Positions 48,729-60,955 of a DNA stretch of 64,000 nt are shown piece by piece. The stretch's first letter is position 1; each line of letters starts with the position of its first letter. The stretch is from Ptiloglossa arizonensis (taxonomy: Eukaryota > Arthropoda > Insecta > Hymenoptera > Colletidae), in assembly GCF_051014685.1 (NCBI RefSeq), contig NC_135056.1:5766001-5830000 (forward strand), in the 5' to 3' direction. The notes below the pieces were generated by a model that was not told where the DNA came from, did no database searches, and saw only the letters and a program-made list of their open reading frames with translations. Position numbers and translations under genes: made by a program.

Positions 48729-51700
48729 ATGTTCACTATCAAGGTAGGTACTCAGTCCGTAAGACACGCGGCCGACAGTAGCCCGCGAGACTCGGTTTTC
48801 ATCGGCGTGGCAAGTCACGGGGCTTGAACCACCGTTTAACGCGACTGTGAATTATCGTCGGTGTTAGGTGTCTTAGGGGCCATTTCATTTACGCCAACTA
48901 TGGGGGAAAATTCGCTGTTCCCGGTGGCCTTGTGTCGCGTGCGCGTTTTCCGCGTTTCATTCGTCGTGGTCAGGGTAGACCTATGGGGATCGAGGGAACG
49001 ATAACGTTTGCAAACACCGGATTAGAGAATTATCACATTTCTGAGAACATTTTGGAATTCAGTTCGAACTAGTCAGAGTACGTTTCGAGGTTTTGTTACC
49101 TGTGTCGTTGATTTCTACCAAGTGCCACGTTTTAGGTGCTCTTAGTTAACGATGAATTCAACATTTTGGGATTCAGTTTGGACCATCTAGAGTATCTACG
49201 ATTTTGCTAACTCTGTCTTCCATTCTTACCAAGTGCCGCGTTTTAGATGCTTAGAGTTAATTAACAAGGGAACTGTGCAGCAAATCGCTGAGTTCTAGAT
49301 TTTGGGATTCGGTTGGTCTAGGTAGAGTACGCGGAGACACTGTTTATTATTCTTGCTCGATGTCACGTTTTAGATGCTTTTAGCTAAGAGTTAACGACGG
49401 AACTGTGTCATAAGTTGCCGAATGAAATTTCGGGGCTTGATCGAACTATGTTCATTAGTTTCCTTCCTTGTCAAATGTCACGTTCTCTGGTCAATCCGAT
49501 TCGAAACGAAACTATGCAACCTTTAGTAGCTAAATATTCGATTCCTGTGAAATCGACCAAATTTTACCGTAAGAGATACGAGTTTCCAGCGATATCGGTG
49601 AATTTTGTGCGAATAAAGTGTCTCGTTGACGAATAATGAAAAGTTAACGCTGGTAGAACCGTGAGATAAATCTGTACACGAATTGAAAGGAAAACGTGGA
49701 AATATTTTCCAGAAGTCAACGATCGTTGAAAAAGTATCCGTTCGTAATTACGCGATATCTTATTTCATTTATCTTTTTTTCTATTTTTTTTTACGCTTTA
49801 TTCGCGAACATGACGTCGTATTTGTAGAAATAAAACGCAAAGCACGTCGTCGAAATAATTTTTTATTCGCGCACAAGTTACCCGCGGTATTACACGGAGA
49901 TACGAGTATACCTTGCAACATTGTTCAGTGTTCACAGCGTAAGCGATATTAATGCAATAACGTAACACGCGTCAGTAATGACCCACTCGTTCCTCTCCAC
50001 TCACCCGCGTCGGACGAACCGATAACGCGTAATTGATTTATACTTTTCGCCGCATAATTTTCCAAAAATTCCGTTTAACTCCGTGTAACTCTCATGGCGG
50101 TCGATACGCGCGCGCACGTGTACCATCGGTTTTTCGTCGACGAATGGACTTTTCCGGCTTCGAGTAAACTGCATCGATTTAGAAAAAAAAATTTTTTCTT
50201 CAATTCGTGCGAGACCTGTAACATTTCCAGCAACCGTGTAACTCGATCACAACGTGTAAATAGCCTACGTTTCGAAACGTGAAATTTTCCAAGAAGGTTT
50301 CGTACGATACAATATCGAATCGATATTAACGATCGTTCGATGATCGCGTAACCGTCGTAGGTTGCGCAAAATCTGTATTTTCGATCGATGAGTATATTTT
50401 CATTCGCGAGCTGGCATACCCGCGAAAGCACACCGAATAACATTGACGGACAACGGTTGCAATCATTTCGCCATAAGCGCGTAGCTTTTAAATTGCAGAG
50501 TACTTGCATCAGGATAATTCTACGACCGATTACCCGCGCATAGAATTTCGTTATTACCGTTATGTCACCCGGCTGGATACTCGTTATGACATTCCCGGTT
50601 TCGTTCTTACGTCGAAGTCGTGTCTTCTTCGTTGAACCCTCGCCGCTTCCTTATTCGGGCCTCGCGGTGGAAATTTTCGTTCTACGTCGATTCTCCCGCG
50701 TGTTCGTTTAGGCGCGATCACATTTCAGTTGAAACGAACACAAAATTCGTCGGTGAGGAGACGGGACATGCCTCTTCATTGTTCTTTAACCGCGGTTGTG
50801 CTCGTATCTTCAACGAATCGATCCTCCGTTCCTTGTCGCGGGATTAAGAACGAGGCGTTCGAAGATCCTCGTTAACGATGCCGTTGCATACAATCAAAAT
50901 TAACGGAATTCGAACGAGGGAACACAGAACGGGCGTGAAATTGAGAATAGAATTATCATGACAATTACGACGAGCGACGCGCGATTGCGTCACGAGGCGC
51001 GCTCGTGTCGACACCTTTTTCTTCGAGGTAGGACAATCGCCAGGGAATAAAGCGTGACACCAATGAGAGGCCCAAATACTTTTCGACGCACACGCGGCTG
51101 TCAATGTGGATTTCAATCGTGGCGTGGTTCACGTTGTCCTCCCGTTACCTGTTATGTCATCTAAGGCAAACGAATCACCTTCGATAAATAGCGAACGTTC
51201 AAACGGGGAACAAACTTGCAACGGTTGGTTTCTTTTTTGTCGGAGTTGCCAGTGTTGCTAATTTCTTTCCTCTTCGAATCGAAGTTTACCACGTCGATAC
51301 GATAGATCGAGGCGAGCAAAGTTCGATTCTTGAATTTATCATTTCATCGACTATAATCTGCATTAACTGGTTTCTCGCGAGATCCAATCGCGTAAAATCT
51401 TGCTTCCGCGTTCACGAGGTTGCGCACGATCGCACCTCGTTGCGACGATGACACAGCGGGTGGCTTCGAAGTTGGACAAATTAGGCACAACGCGAGTAGA
51501 AAAAATCACTATCGAAATAATGACTTGGTCTTGGTTCGTAAGTTTGTCGTTCGAAGTAAAAAAAAGTCGCGTTTGTCGAATGTAGTATTCGTTGAGCATT
51601 AACACGGTGATCGCAAGTTGGATAGAAAAATTTCATGCTTCGTGTCTGAGAGCAATATTTATATTATCGGTTTAAATATTCCAACGCATTTATGCTTGAA

Positions 51701-54700
51701 AATTTGTAGACTTTCATTCTTTCTCCGATGGTTCGAATAATTTGTGCAGTGTACTTTAAAATCGTAGATACGAATCGAAGTGGTTAATAGAACTCGTAAT
51801 AAGGGATGAGAAAGTATTGACGAATTGAAAATTTTAGTGTCCGGGAAAGTATGAACGAATCGACTTTTTTTAAAGATTTTCTTATTTCCTTTTACGAGTT
51901 TGTCAGCCAGTTGAATTTGTATTTACAGCAGTGGAAAACTCTGTACAATGATACACGTAAGATAAATTTCGGTTTATCTTCCGTGTATATTCAAGAAACG
52001 AATAATATTAGTTTTATTTATTATATATATTTTAACTGAGCAATCCGTCTAATATTTGTTCATTCTTTTCACAGAATGTGAATTCTTTTCATCTCTTAGA
52101 TTAACCTAAGTTGAAAAGAAAAAGTATTTTATCGAGATACTTAAAATTTGTTTTCTATTTCCTTCTTCGGTTTTTCAATTCACTTTTAAACACCGATAAT
52201 TTACAAACTTATCGCTCCAATTACCTTCTCTAACGTATCTCTTCCGTTGTTAACTACAACTTTCCATAACTCCTCTGGTTCTTGATTAAACTTTCTTCCT
52301 CCGTTTGTTAAAAAAGAGAAGATTACAATCACGCATGTCTCCCGTAATATATTTTGCTCCTATGAACAATTTTTCGAGTTGTTTCAAATAAGATACAAAA
52401 CAGTCGATCGTGATTGCATAGAATGAAATTTGTGAATGATCGATAATTACTCGCAAACTAAATTTAGAATTCTTCCGAGAGCCGAAAATCTTTCTTTCGA
52501 AAATCTAGAAAATTTCCCAAATTTGTCCATTCATTATCTAACAAGGCACTCAACGCACAAAATTCGTAGCTTCTTCTATTTTCCCATTTACTCCAAGTTT
52601 AATCTCGATCTTTTAGTATCTTACGATACTAAATCAACGAACGAAGAATGGTACGCGAAGTCGATAATTGAAATACGAAAATCGTTTCCAATTTTTAACA
52701 GAATTTCGATACGAATGTCATTTAAAAAAAAAAAAAAAAACACGGTTCGACGATATCTTTTCATTTTCAACTAGAGAAGATTATCGATACGAAAGAATTC
52801 GCAGCGGTATTTTTCCATTTACAACGAAGATCATTTTTTCCACGAATAAATCATTTCTCGACGCGAGTTGGGAGAAAGGTAGACGAAGCGAACGTACGAA
52901 GTGATAATTTCCAATTTCGAAGAGAATATCGATAAGAATGTTTCGAACGCTACCGACGAACAAACGCAATCGACGAATCGACTCGAAGGAGCCCAGCGCG
53001 CGACCGAACGCAGCATCCTCCGTGATCATTTGACATTATGAATGAAGAAGCGTCCGCGCGTCTTTCCTTCTTTCATAATCAGTCTTATTACACGTTACGG
53101 AGGACAGGTGGACCGGGATCATTACCAGGACGGTAATTCCAGCTCTGTTCCGCGCAACACTTGTGAAACTTTCCGCGCTTTGTCATTTTCTCGGTCAGGC
53201 CGCGCAACGACGGGCCCCGCGATCGATTAGCATTTCAGATACCGATTCGTACGCGTTGTAGATTCCACATCGGCGATAAGGATTGCACGTCGAGAAGCGT
53301 GAAACGATCGCGCGTGCTCTCCCAGCCGTGGATTATTCGCGGTTGAAGATCGGCCCGAGAGAAAGAAAAATCGTTACGAGCGTCCGCTCGAATCTTCCCG
53401 GGACCCCCTGGGCTTCCTTCCTTGTCCTCTTCCTCCGTGCCGCGCCGTCGCTCGACCTTCTACGCCTTTCATTGTCTGAGCGGGTACACGACACGTAGGA
53501 AGCGATAGCTTGTTCCAGCTCGGTCATACGGTCAAGGAGAAGCGAAATATCGATTACGTCGCTACGAGAATGAAATCCTGTCCCGGATAGGGTTCCATTG
53601 ACGCCGTAGCGCGCGATCGGTAATTAAACACGCGTTCTCGGGGGATTACGGGATCGTTGTTCGCAGACCTAACCAACGAGGGTTGATTAACGTGCATCGT
53701 ACGAAACGATGTTTAAGTAACACGGGGACTCCCGCGAAAGAAATTTGATACAATCGACGAATCAAAACGTGGATGAAACAAGCTCCGTGTAACTCGCGAC
53801 TTGTACCGAAGACGAAACGATTTTTAAGCAATTTGCGACTCGTATGGATGAAAATATTTTTAAATAATTTGGGCGACTTGTACAATAGATGGAATAATTT
53901 TTGAGTAATTCGGGACTTGTACGAAAGACTATACGATTTTTAAGAATATTTGTGATTTTTACAAGCGACGAAATGAATTTCGAGTAATTTGTAACTTGTA
54001 CCGAAGACGAAACGATTTTTAAGCAATTTGCGACTCGTATGGATGAAAATATTTTTAAATAATTTGGGCGACTTGTACAATAGATGGAATAATTTTTGAG
54101 TAATTCGGGACTTGTACGAAAGACTATACGATTTTTAAGAATATTTGTGATTTTTACAAGCGACGAAATGAGTTTCGAGTAATTTGTGACTTGTACCGAA
54201 GACGAAACGATTTTTAAGTAATTTGCGACTCGTATGGATGAAAATATTTTTAAATAATTTGGGCGACTTGTACAATAGATGGAATAATTTTTGAGTAATT
54301 CGGGACTTGTACGAAAGACTATACGATTTTTAAGAATATTTGTGATTTTTACAAGCGACGAAATGAGTTTCGAGTAATTTGTGACTTGCACCGGAAACGA
54401 AATGATTTTTGAGTATCTTGCGACTTGTACGACAAATGGAACGATTTTTTAGCGACTTGGGACTTGTTACACACGGAACGCACGAATTTCGAGAGAATTG
54501 TTAGAGTTCGAATTATCTCCACAATCGTGAAGAACCATATTTAATTTGACGAAAAAGTACGATTTAGATAACCGGTCTTCTAAATCGTACATCCTCAAAA
54601 AATACTACATTTGTGAATAAAAAGAAGAATAAATAAAAATTTGAGTGAATAAAATAATCGTATTACAAACTTGTATATATTAGGAACAAATACAAAACCA

Positions 54701-57700
54701 ATTTCAGAAATATTCCAAACTATGGAGTAAAACTGTACGGTTGGATTGTAGTTAACAATAGTAAATTTGTAGCTCACATTAAACGCGACTTCAAATTGTG
54801 ATATTTCGTTTCTACTTCTCAATTCTCGTGTATTTTATATTTACGACAAAGAAATTGTTGAGGTACGACTTAGGAAACCGGTACAACAATATACGTAACT
54901 CTCCCCTATATGTAGGTGACCATGAAAGGTAAAACGGAGCGACCTCGTAAGTCTGTGCATCGAGCAGTGGGATAACTTTTGAACAACACAAGTATTTGGG
55001 TTGATCAATAGCATCGTTTCTATTAAAACTTAGCACCAACGTGTACGTTACTTGCCACACTCGAAAAAATGCTTTAAGAAATGTAGTTTAAAAAAGCATA
55101 GTTCTTTTAACACGAACGTTCAGATCCTCAATATTGGCCTCCTTCGGTGTACAAAACTTGATCGCAAGTATTTACCTACAAATGTACAAGTGAATGAATT
55201 GAACGAGAAGAACAAAATGTAATTGAGCAAATATAAAAACGAGGGTATATATTCATTCGTGTTGCTCAAAAATCGGAGGAAAATTATTCAAAATTAGTCT
55301 CACGTAGTGGTATTAGCTGTAAAAACACGAAAGTATTGGGAATATGTTAAACGTGTATCCATTTCACTTCGTTTACTTTTAAACGGAAAATTTATCGGTT
55401 AATCCGCTCTCGGCTTTCATGGTCTCTTGCGCACGGTGATATTTCGATTACTCGAATGTCGTATTTTGAAGCACGACATTTAAACGCGAATAATGCTATG
55501 TAGAAAACATACCGGTGTATTCGAGAGTGTGCTCTCTGTGGAAACTTTTCATCGAATTGATCGAAACGAAGCTTTCGAATTAAAAATACAAACTACGATG
55601 TATCCTACCATCGTTACACCGACAAGTTTTTCTGAATTTCAAATCCATTCGACAATCGACACGTCAACTATAAAAGGAACGATAACATCGAACCTATCGT
55701 CTAGCTCTAACAGTCTACACGATCGGTCGTACGAATTTCTTTCGTCACTTGTTTCGTATCGAATGTTCAACGTTGTGTTTCCATCGGTTAGTTTTCGAGA
55801 GATTTTTTCACCAGATGACGAACACCAACCGTGAAAAAACGAGTCGATCGGGCTGACATTTAGGGCCGCGAATCTCTCGCGGAACAGATTCACGGCTGAT
55901 GCAGTTCTTGAATGAAATTACACGTTTCACGGACGCGCGGAGAAAAACGGGCGCATTACACTGTACCACTTTCGTTCCGCCATTACGCTGTATTTCATAA
56001 TGTCATTTGCGACTGACGTAACCGCGTCGTGCAGTCTCTAGGCATTATCATCTTCGTTTGCCCTTTACAGCTCGTTCCATACAAAGCCACGCCACGCCAC
56101 CGCGGGACTTTACTTTCACGAATTCTATGAATATTTGAACGAAAGGTTTTGCAAACGGTGTTAGGGATCGGCATCCATTGTCCACGGATTTCCCAGGCGC
56201 TACCTCTCTTTTCAGTCACGAGGGGAAGAGTAACTTAAAAACTCGCGTTCCAATTAAGCTTAATTGACGCGACCGTTGCTCGAGGTCCGCCATGGATCAA
56301 CCTCCGCTCGATCGTACTTGCTTTTCGTCGGGTTTACACGCAATTCGCGCCAGGCCTTGTCGAGACCTCGCAACTCGATCTTTCATTAAACTGGTCTATG
56401 ATTAAGATAATTACGCATTCAGAGCGTACGACTTCGCGTGGAATACTTGCGTCTCCGTTGCATTACCCGCGCGACAAACATTCTAGTTACACGTTGCGTG
56501 GAAACATTTTACGAGCGATCCTTTCGAGGACATTGAAATTTTCGACCGTTCGATACTCGATCGCACTGAGCTTTTCAGACTCGTAGAGGTAAATTCCGTT
56601 GATTGTCAGGATTTAAGGACTCAAGGACAGAGTAGTTTTAACGAACGTTTCGCGAGTAACCGTTTCTCAGATACTCGGGTTCTTGTTTGTCAGTTAATAT
56701 CGTACAGAGTTTAGGGTTACAACCAAAGAGATGATCTTGGAAAGAGTACGTCTTTGAATCCAGAATTTTCAACCCCTCTGTTAAAATAAAATGAACGCGA
56801 TCTTTGAATGTAAATATGCAAATACGATAACGTAAGACGTAAATCATTGCACAATTTGTCCCTTGTAACGATATCAAGTATTCGATTGAGTTTCTATACT
56901 TTTGAAGCTTTCCACTTTTTGAAACAGTTGTTGCACGGCAAGTATTCGATGTATTCGATATACTATTCGATGTACCAAGTGTAATTGGTAATTTCAAAAA
57001 TTTTTCTTTCACGATGGTAGTTTCTTTTCTAAAAAGAACGAAACAATGTTTCAGGTGTTAGTGGCGGTCGTACTCTGTACGACAGGGACATTAGGAGCAC
57101 CTCAACGACCCAGCGGTGGCGCTGACAAAGATGCGGTGATCACATCTCAGCAGCTCGAAGTGAACTTCGATGGCAATTACGTGAATAAGTAAGTAATCGA
57201 GAAGAAAATCATCGCGTCGGATATTTCCGTAGAACCGTAGTTCGTTATTTCGTCGTTTGTTCGCGAATTTACACCGAGACGATTTTTCTATCATTTACGG
57301 TGGACGGAAATAGATTAACGCGGCGTAAAGGGGAGCAGGAAAATAATTACCACGTGACGGACAAAGAAGCATCGTTCCACGGACGCGGTTTTAATTTATC
57401 GTTCTCTGAAAACAGGGAAACATTTGAAAATGAAAAATGTGTTCCTTCGGTTTCGCGCTTGTTCCTTTTCCAAGAGTTTCTAATTTATTTTCAACGCGCT
57501 GCAAATGCAATAGATTTATAACCGCGTTGGTCGAATCGGCTTAGAGGGTACGGTGAAATTAGACTGATAATTTTTCAACGGTCACCCAATTGGCTTATTA
57601 CTTTTTCAATGGAGATGTAAACGCGCAGCGAGCGTTAATGGTGGCCGACCGGTTAAATCCAGAGAAAGTCAAGTCCAAAGTTAAAGGTTCGCCGGACATT

Positions 57701-59096
57701 TTATTGCGCGACAAGTTGGAACGCGATAGCTTTATTCGTCGCGCACGGATTTACATACACACAATTACACAAGGTGAAAACAATGGACCAGGGATAACAG
57801 GTATTCGTGCCCAATGACACTGGCTTATTCGCGCGGTCACAACTGTCGCCCACTGCAATCTCTGTTCTGCATAAGTGCATTGTTATTCCCAGGTAGGAGT
57901 GATCGCTACCGTGCTAAACGTTTTTCTTTCAATTACGCCGCCTTTCTTCGCGTCGAATCGACACTCTCATTGTTTCGTATTACTTCGCGCTATAGTCAAG
58001 TCTTTAACAACGACGCGTTATTCGATTCGATAAACGAACAAACAATTAACCCATTTCGATCCGTACAGAGAACGTTCGACATTCTCTTCGGCAACGAAGA
58101 AGTAACACAAATCAACACCAATTCTGCACCCTGTTGCAATTTCGAGCTAAATTTTCACATCCATGAACTTGTCGTTTCTAGGTATCGTTTCTGTTTAATT
58201 GTTGCTTCTAGATTTCATTTCTATTCACGTGTCGCTTCTACATTTTATTTCTACGTACTTGTCACTTCAATGTACAAGTCGAGGAAAAGAATCTCATCGA
58301 TTGGTAATACAGTTCGATAATTTGTTCATTTCTTTTTCCGTCTAAATCTTCTCAAAACGTTCACTGTATACGTTAGATGCTATTTACTCGGTCCTGTCTC
58401 CGGATTCGTGTAGTCGATCGACGCACAGGACTTAGTTGTCTCGGTTATTGTTCAGCTTCGAGACGAGCAATGGGATCAGCCATCAAGAATCAGGCCAGCC
58501 TAAACAAGTAGACGGTGAGACACCGGTGGTCTCGCAGGGTTCGGATTCTTACACGGCGCCCGATGGTCAGCAAGTCAGCATTTCGTACATAGCAGACGAA
58601 AATGGCTTCCAAGTGCAAGGCTCTCACATCCCCACGGCACCACCGATACCACCAGAGATCCAAAGGGCGCTCGAGTGGAACGCGGCTCACCCTGAGGAGG
58701 ACGACGGCGGTCAACCACGACCACCTGGCCGAGGTCTGTTCTTCTTCCATCCCCTAACGACACTTTAACTCTTTCGCGCTCGCTGGCGCAATTGTCTGCA
58801 ACGAACCTTTCGGTTTGCCAAAATGGTTTGCCTTGGCCGAAAGTAGTTGGAAACCGCGAACAATTTCGTACGCAGACCGTTGATAATTCGTTTCGAGACT
58901 TCACGTTGAAGTTCATCGAAGTTTGGACACGAAGAAAGTAATTTACACGGTGAGAAATAAATTACCATGTTACGGTGCGAGCAATTTTTCCCGAACCAGA
59001 GATCACGCGTTAACGTAACTTAGTAACAGCTAGGGTATAATAATTGCCGCGAAAGCGTTCTCTAGCGATTAACGATATTCTCATTCCGCAGGTTAA
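48729..59096 (+). CDS. RR-1 cuticular protein (chitin-binding, Chitin_bind_4)
   Basis: Secreted structural protein of flexible cuticle that binds chitin through the Rebers-Riddiford domain. Coding exons: 48729-48743, 57055-57188, 58456-58733, 59092-59096; 432 nt, 143 aa. The first exon encodes only MFTIK, as is usual for insect cuticle genes, so the signal peptide is interrupted by intron 1. The signal peptide continues VLVAVVLCTTGTLG, with cleavage expected around GA-PQ. The R&R domain spans about 46-118: NFETSNGISHQESG, then SYTAPDGQ (81-88), SYIADENGF (93-101), QGSHIPTAPPIPPEI (104-118); the last block marks RR-1. The tail is acidic then Pro/Arg-rich (GGQPRPPGRG). The last donor (CGAG/GTCTGT) is weak; if that intron is kept, translation ends at 58768 with LFFFHPLTTL. 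Intron 1 is 8.3 kb, intron 2 1267 nt and intron 3 358 nt. Expression is probably moult-timed, but no hormone site was identified. Confidence 0.93.
49048..49490. repeat. Degenerate ~125-bp tandem repeat, about 3.5 copies
   Basis: An ATTTTGGGATTCAG-type block recurs near 49048, 49161, 49299 and 49425. Each is followed by a GAGTA block, a TTCTTACCAAGTGCCRCGTT-type block, and TTTTAGATGCTTTTAG then GTTAA. Steps are 113, 137 and 126 bases with indels, so the array is old compared with the other minisatellites here. Confidence 0.65.
53801..54425. repeat. 195-bp higher-order tandem repeat, about 3.2 copies
   Basis: TTGTACCGAAGACGAAACGA starts at 53801, 53996 and 54191; a diverged version (TTGCACCGG) is at 54386; the step is exactly 195. 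Each 195-bp unit is itself five related segments of about 39 bp, built on GACTTGTAC...GATTTTTAAG.AATTTG. Because 195 is 65 codons, the minus strand shows a 209-codon repetitive frame (54391-53762), which I regard as an artefact of the repeat. Confidence 0.95.
54557..54590. repeat. Perfect 12-bp hairpin beside the 195-bp array
   Basis: GTACGATTTAGA (54557-54568) pairs with TCTAAATCGTAC (54579-54590) around a 10-nt loop. The words resemble the array's CGATTTTTAAG motif, so it may be an inverted relic of that repeat. Confidence 0.7.
57189..58455 (+). other. Intron 2 of the cuticular protein gene
   Basis: Canonical donor GTAAGT and acceptor TTCAG. A 168-codon plus frame inside it (57814-58320) has no family resemblance and is partly made of a 30-bp repeat, so it is not called as a gene. 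Confidence 0.8.
58171..58275. repeat. 30-bp degenerate minisatellite in intron 2
   Basis: GTCGCTTCTA-type starts occur at 58171, 58201, 58231 and 58261, exactly 30 bases apart, each followed by a TTTCTATTYAC-type block. Confidence 0.75.
58734..59091 (+). other. Intron 3 of the cuticular protein gene
   Basis: 358 nt with a weak donor (GTCTGT) and an ordinary acceptor (TTCCGCAG). Splicing yields Gly-stop almost at once. Retention gives a C-terminus ten residues longer. Confidence 0.65.
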
Positions 59097-59474
59097 TCAG
59101 CCCAACTATACCTCAAACGTGACCTGATTTCGAGCCAGCTAGCCATGGACAAAACCGACCCCGAGCCTCCGATGCAACCATAAAAATAATTATAGTGTGG
59201 TATATTAATCTAGGATTATACGTAACAGAAAAAAATAAGGCGCGTGCCAGCCGGTATATAATAACTGTATACTTCGAGATTCTTTATCTTACCTGTATAG
59301 AAGAAAGTAATGCGCACTGTTCAGCAGCTTACGACAGGATCGTGCCGATGCGCGCACGCTGCTTTCACACGTAAAACACGAAAAATGGACGACGCCATCG
59401 CAGCTGCGAGGACGCGTATCGAGCGTCGATAGTATATATAATACGTATACTTTAACTTGTGATTTTTGTATATA

Positions 59475-59480
59475 AATAAA
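59475..59480 (+). terminator. Poly(A) signal of the cuticular protein gene
   Basis: AATAAA within TATAAATAAAAG, about 380 bases after the stop codon. Confidence 0.65.
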
Positions 59481-60244
59481 AGCGTTCTGCCGAAGAATTT
59501 TCTTACTTTTCTTTCGTAGGAATACCGAGACACTTTCAATCTTTCTACGGATTATTCTTATCCTTTTGTTTGGTAACGGTACCATTGTGAATTCAATGCG
59601 TATGGTGGTTCGGAAATGGGATATCTAATAATATTTTTTTAATACATATACTACGTACTACGTGGAGAGAGTTAGTTTCTAAAATTGCTTTTGTTAAAAA
59701 TTGCCGTGGCATTATCAGAACTCGTACGTTTTGTATTTACTTCGTTTCGTTTTCTTTTTTTCCCTGTTTCTTAAATTGTTACGGCAAAATAAAGACGTTA
59801 AATAAAATAAGTGAAGCGTGTGAATTTTCAAAGTTGCCAACGTTATCAATCTGCGACTGATCTTCTTGAATAGATAGTTTGAATACAAATTCCACAATCT
59901 GTATATATTTTATGTATACAGAGTGTCACGAAATGGATCGTGTAGACTGGAGATGAAAAGATCAGTCTTAAAGGAATTGTCAGTTTTATTATATCGGATG
60001 TTTTAATTGTCCTTCGTTAGGCTTTTGACTAAACAAAAATTACTCGACACTGGTGAAACTTTTCTCAATTTGCGACCAATTCTTCTTTCTACCTACAATA
60101 CAATCAAGGGTGAGGCAATGTTACGAGAAAAAATGAATAAAAATGTAGAAAGTCGAAAATTGATGTTACAAATACTTTTTCTCAAATTTTATATAAATTA
60201 AGAAATCCCAGAAAGTGAAATCCCAGAAGGTTTAATTACTGACA
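59481..60244. other. AT-rich intergenic stretch
   Basis: No gene recognised. CAGAGTGTCACGAAATGGAT near 59920 resembles the ends of common insect repeats (CAGGGTGTCCC-type), but no partner end was found. GAAATCCCAGAA occurs twice just before the satellite. Confidence 0.4.
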
Positions 60245-60955
60245 GGTCTATATGATATTTTTGAAATAGTTGATTATATTAAAACACTTTACATTAATTA
60301 TTTTGGTGACTTCTGAAGGAGTGATCGAGGATAAGTGAGTGAGTGAAAATAGGAAAAAGAAGGGGGTCTATACGATATTTTTGAAATAGTTGATTATGTT
60401 AAAACACTTTACATTAATTATTTTGGTGACTTCTGAAGGAGTGATGGAGGAAGAGTGAATGAAAATAGGAAAAAGAACGGGGTCTATATGATATTTTTGA
60501 AATAGTTGATTATGTTAAGACACTTTACATTAATTATTTTGGTGACTTCTGAAGAAGTGATCGAGGATAAGTGAGTGAGTGAAAATAGGAAAAGGAAGGG
60601 GGTCTATATGATATTTTTGAAATAGTTGATTATGTTAAGACACTTTACATTAATTATTTTGGTGACTTCTGAAGGAGTGATGGAGGAAGAGTGAATGAAA
60701 ATAGGAAAAAGAACGGGGTCTATATGATATTTTTGAAATAGTTGATTATGTTAAGACACTTTACATTAATTATTTTGGTGACTTCTGAAGAAGTGATCGA
60801 GGATAAGTGAGTGAGTGAAAATAGGAAAAGGAAGGGGGTCTATATGATATTTTTGAAATAGTTGATTATGTTAAGACACTTTACATTAATTATTTTGGTG
60901 ACTTCTGAAGGAGTGATGGAGGAAGAGTGAGTGAGTGAAAATAGAAAAAGGATGA
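60245..60955. repeat. Satellite, dimeric 236-bp higher-order repeat, 3 dimers
   Basis: GGTCTATAYGATATTTTTGA begins monomers at 60245, 60365, 60481, 60601, 60717 and 60837, so spacing alternates 120, 116, 120, 116, 120. Type A has TCGAGGATAAG plus GTGAGTGAGTG; type B has TGGAGGAAGAG with a shorter GTGAATG. The regular A-B alternation shows the dimer was the unit of amplification. Unit-to-unit divergence is very low. Confidence 0.95.

Larger units (their letters stand above)
48744..57054 (+). other. Intron 1 of the cuticular protein gene
   Basis: 8311-nt intron with donor GTAGGT and acceptor TTTCAG. It contains GC-richer patches (48840-49640, 50500-51150, 53000-53600), a degenerate ~125-bp repeat, a 195-bp tandem array and a perfect hairpin, listed separately. 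No nested gene was recognised on either strand. Confidence 0.8.

Noticed and set aside
50075..50509. 144-codon minus-strand frame in cuticle intron 1
   Set aside because: Basic, low-information composition without a known motif, in a GC-richer intronic patch.
51310..51340. AGTTCGATTCT resembling a tRNA B box
   Set aside because: No A box at the right distance and no cloverleaf pairing. No other tRNA or rRNA signature was found in the window.
53762..54391. 209-codon minus-strand frame with three near-identical 65-residue repeats
   Set aside because: It exists because the 195-bp array is a multiple of three and AT-rich on this strand. It has no start context, domain or conservation argument and lies in an intron.
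57814..58320. 168-codon plus-strand frame in cuticle intron 2
   Set aside because: No family resemblance, composed partly of a 30-bp repeat, and flanked by canonical splice sites of a known gene.
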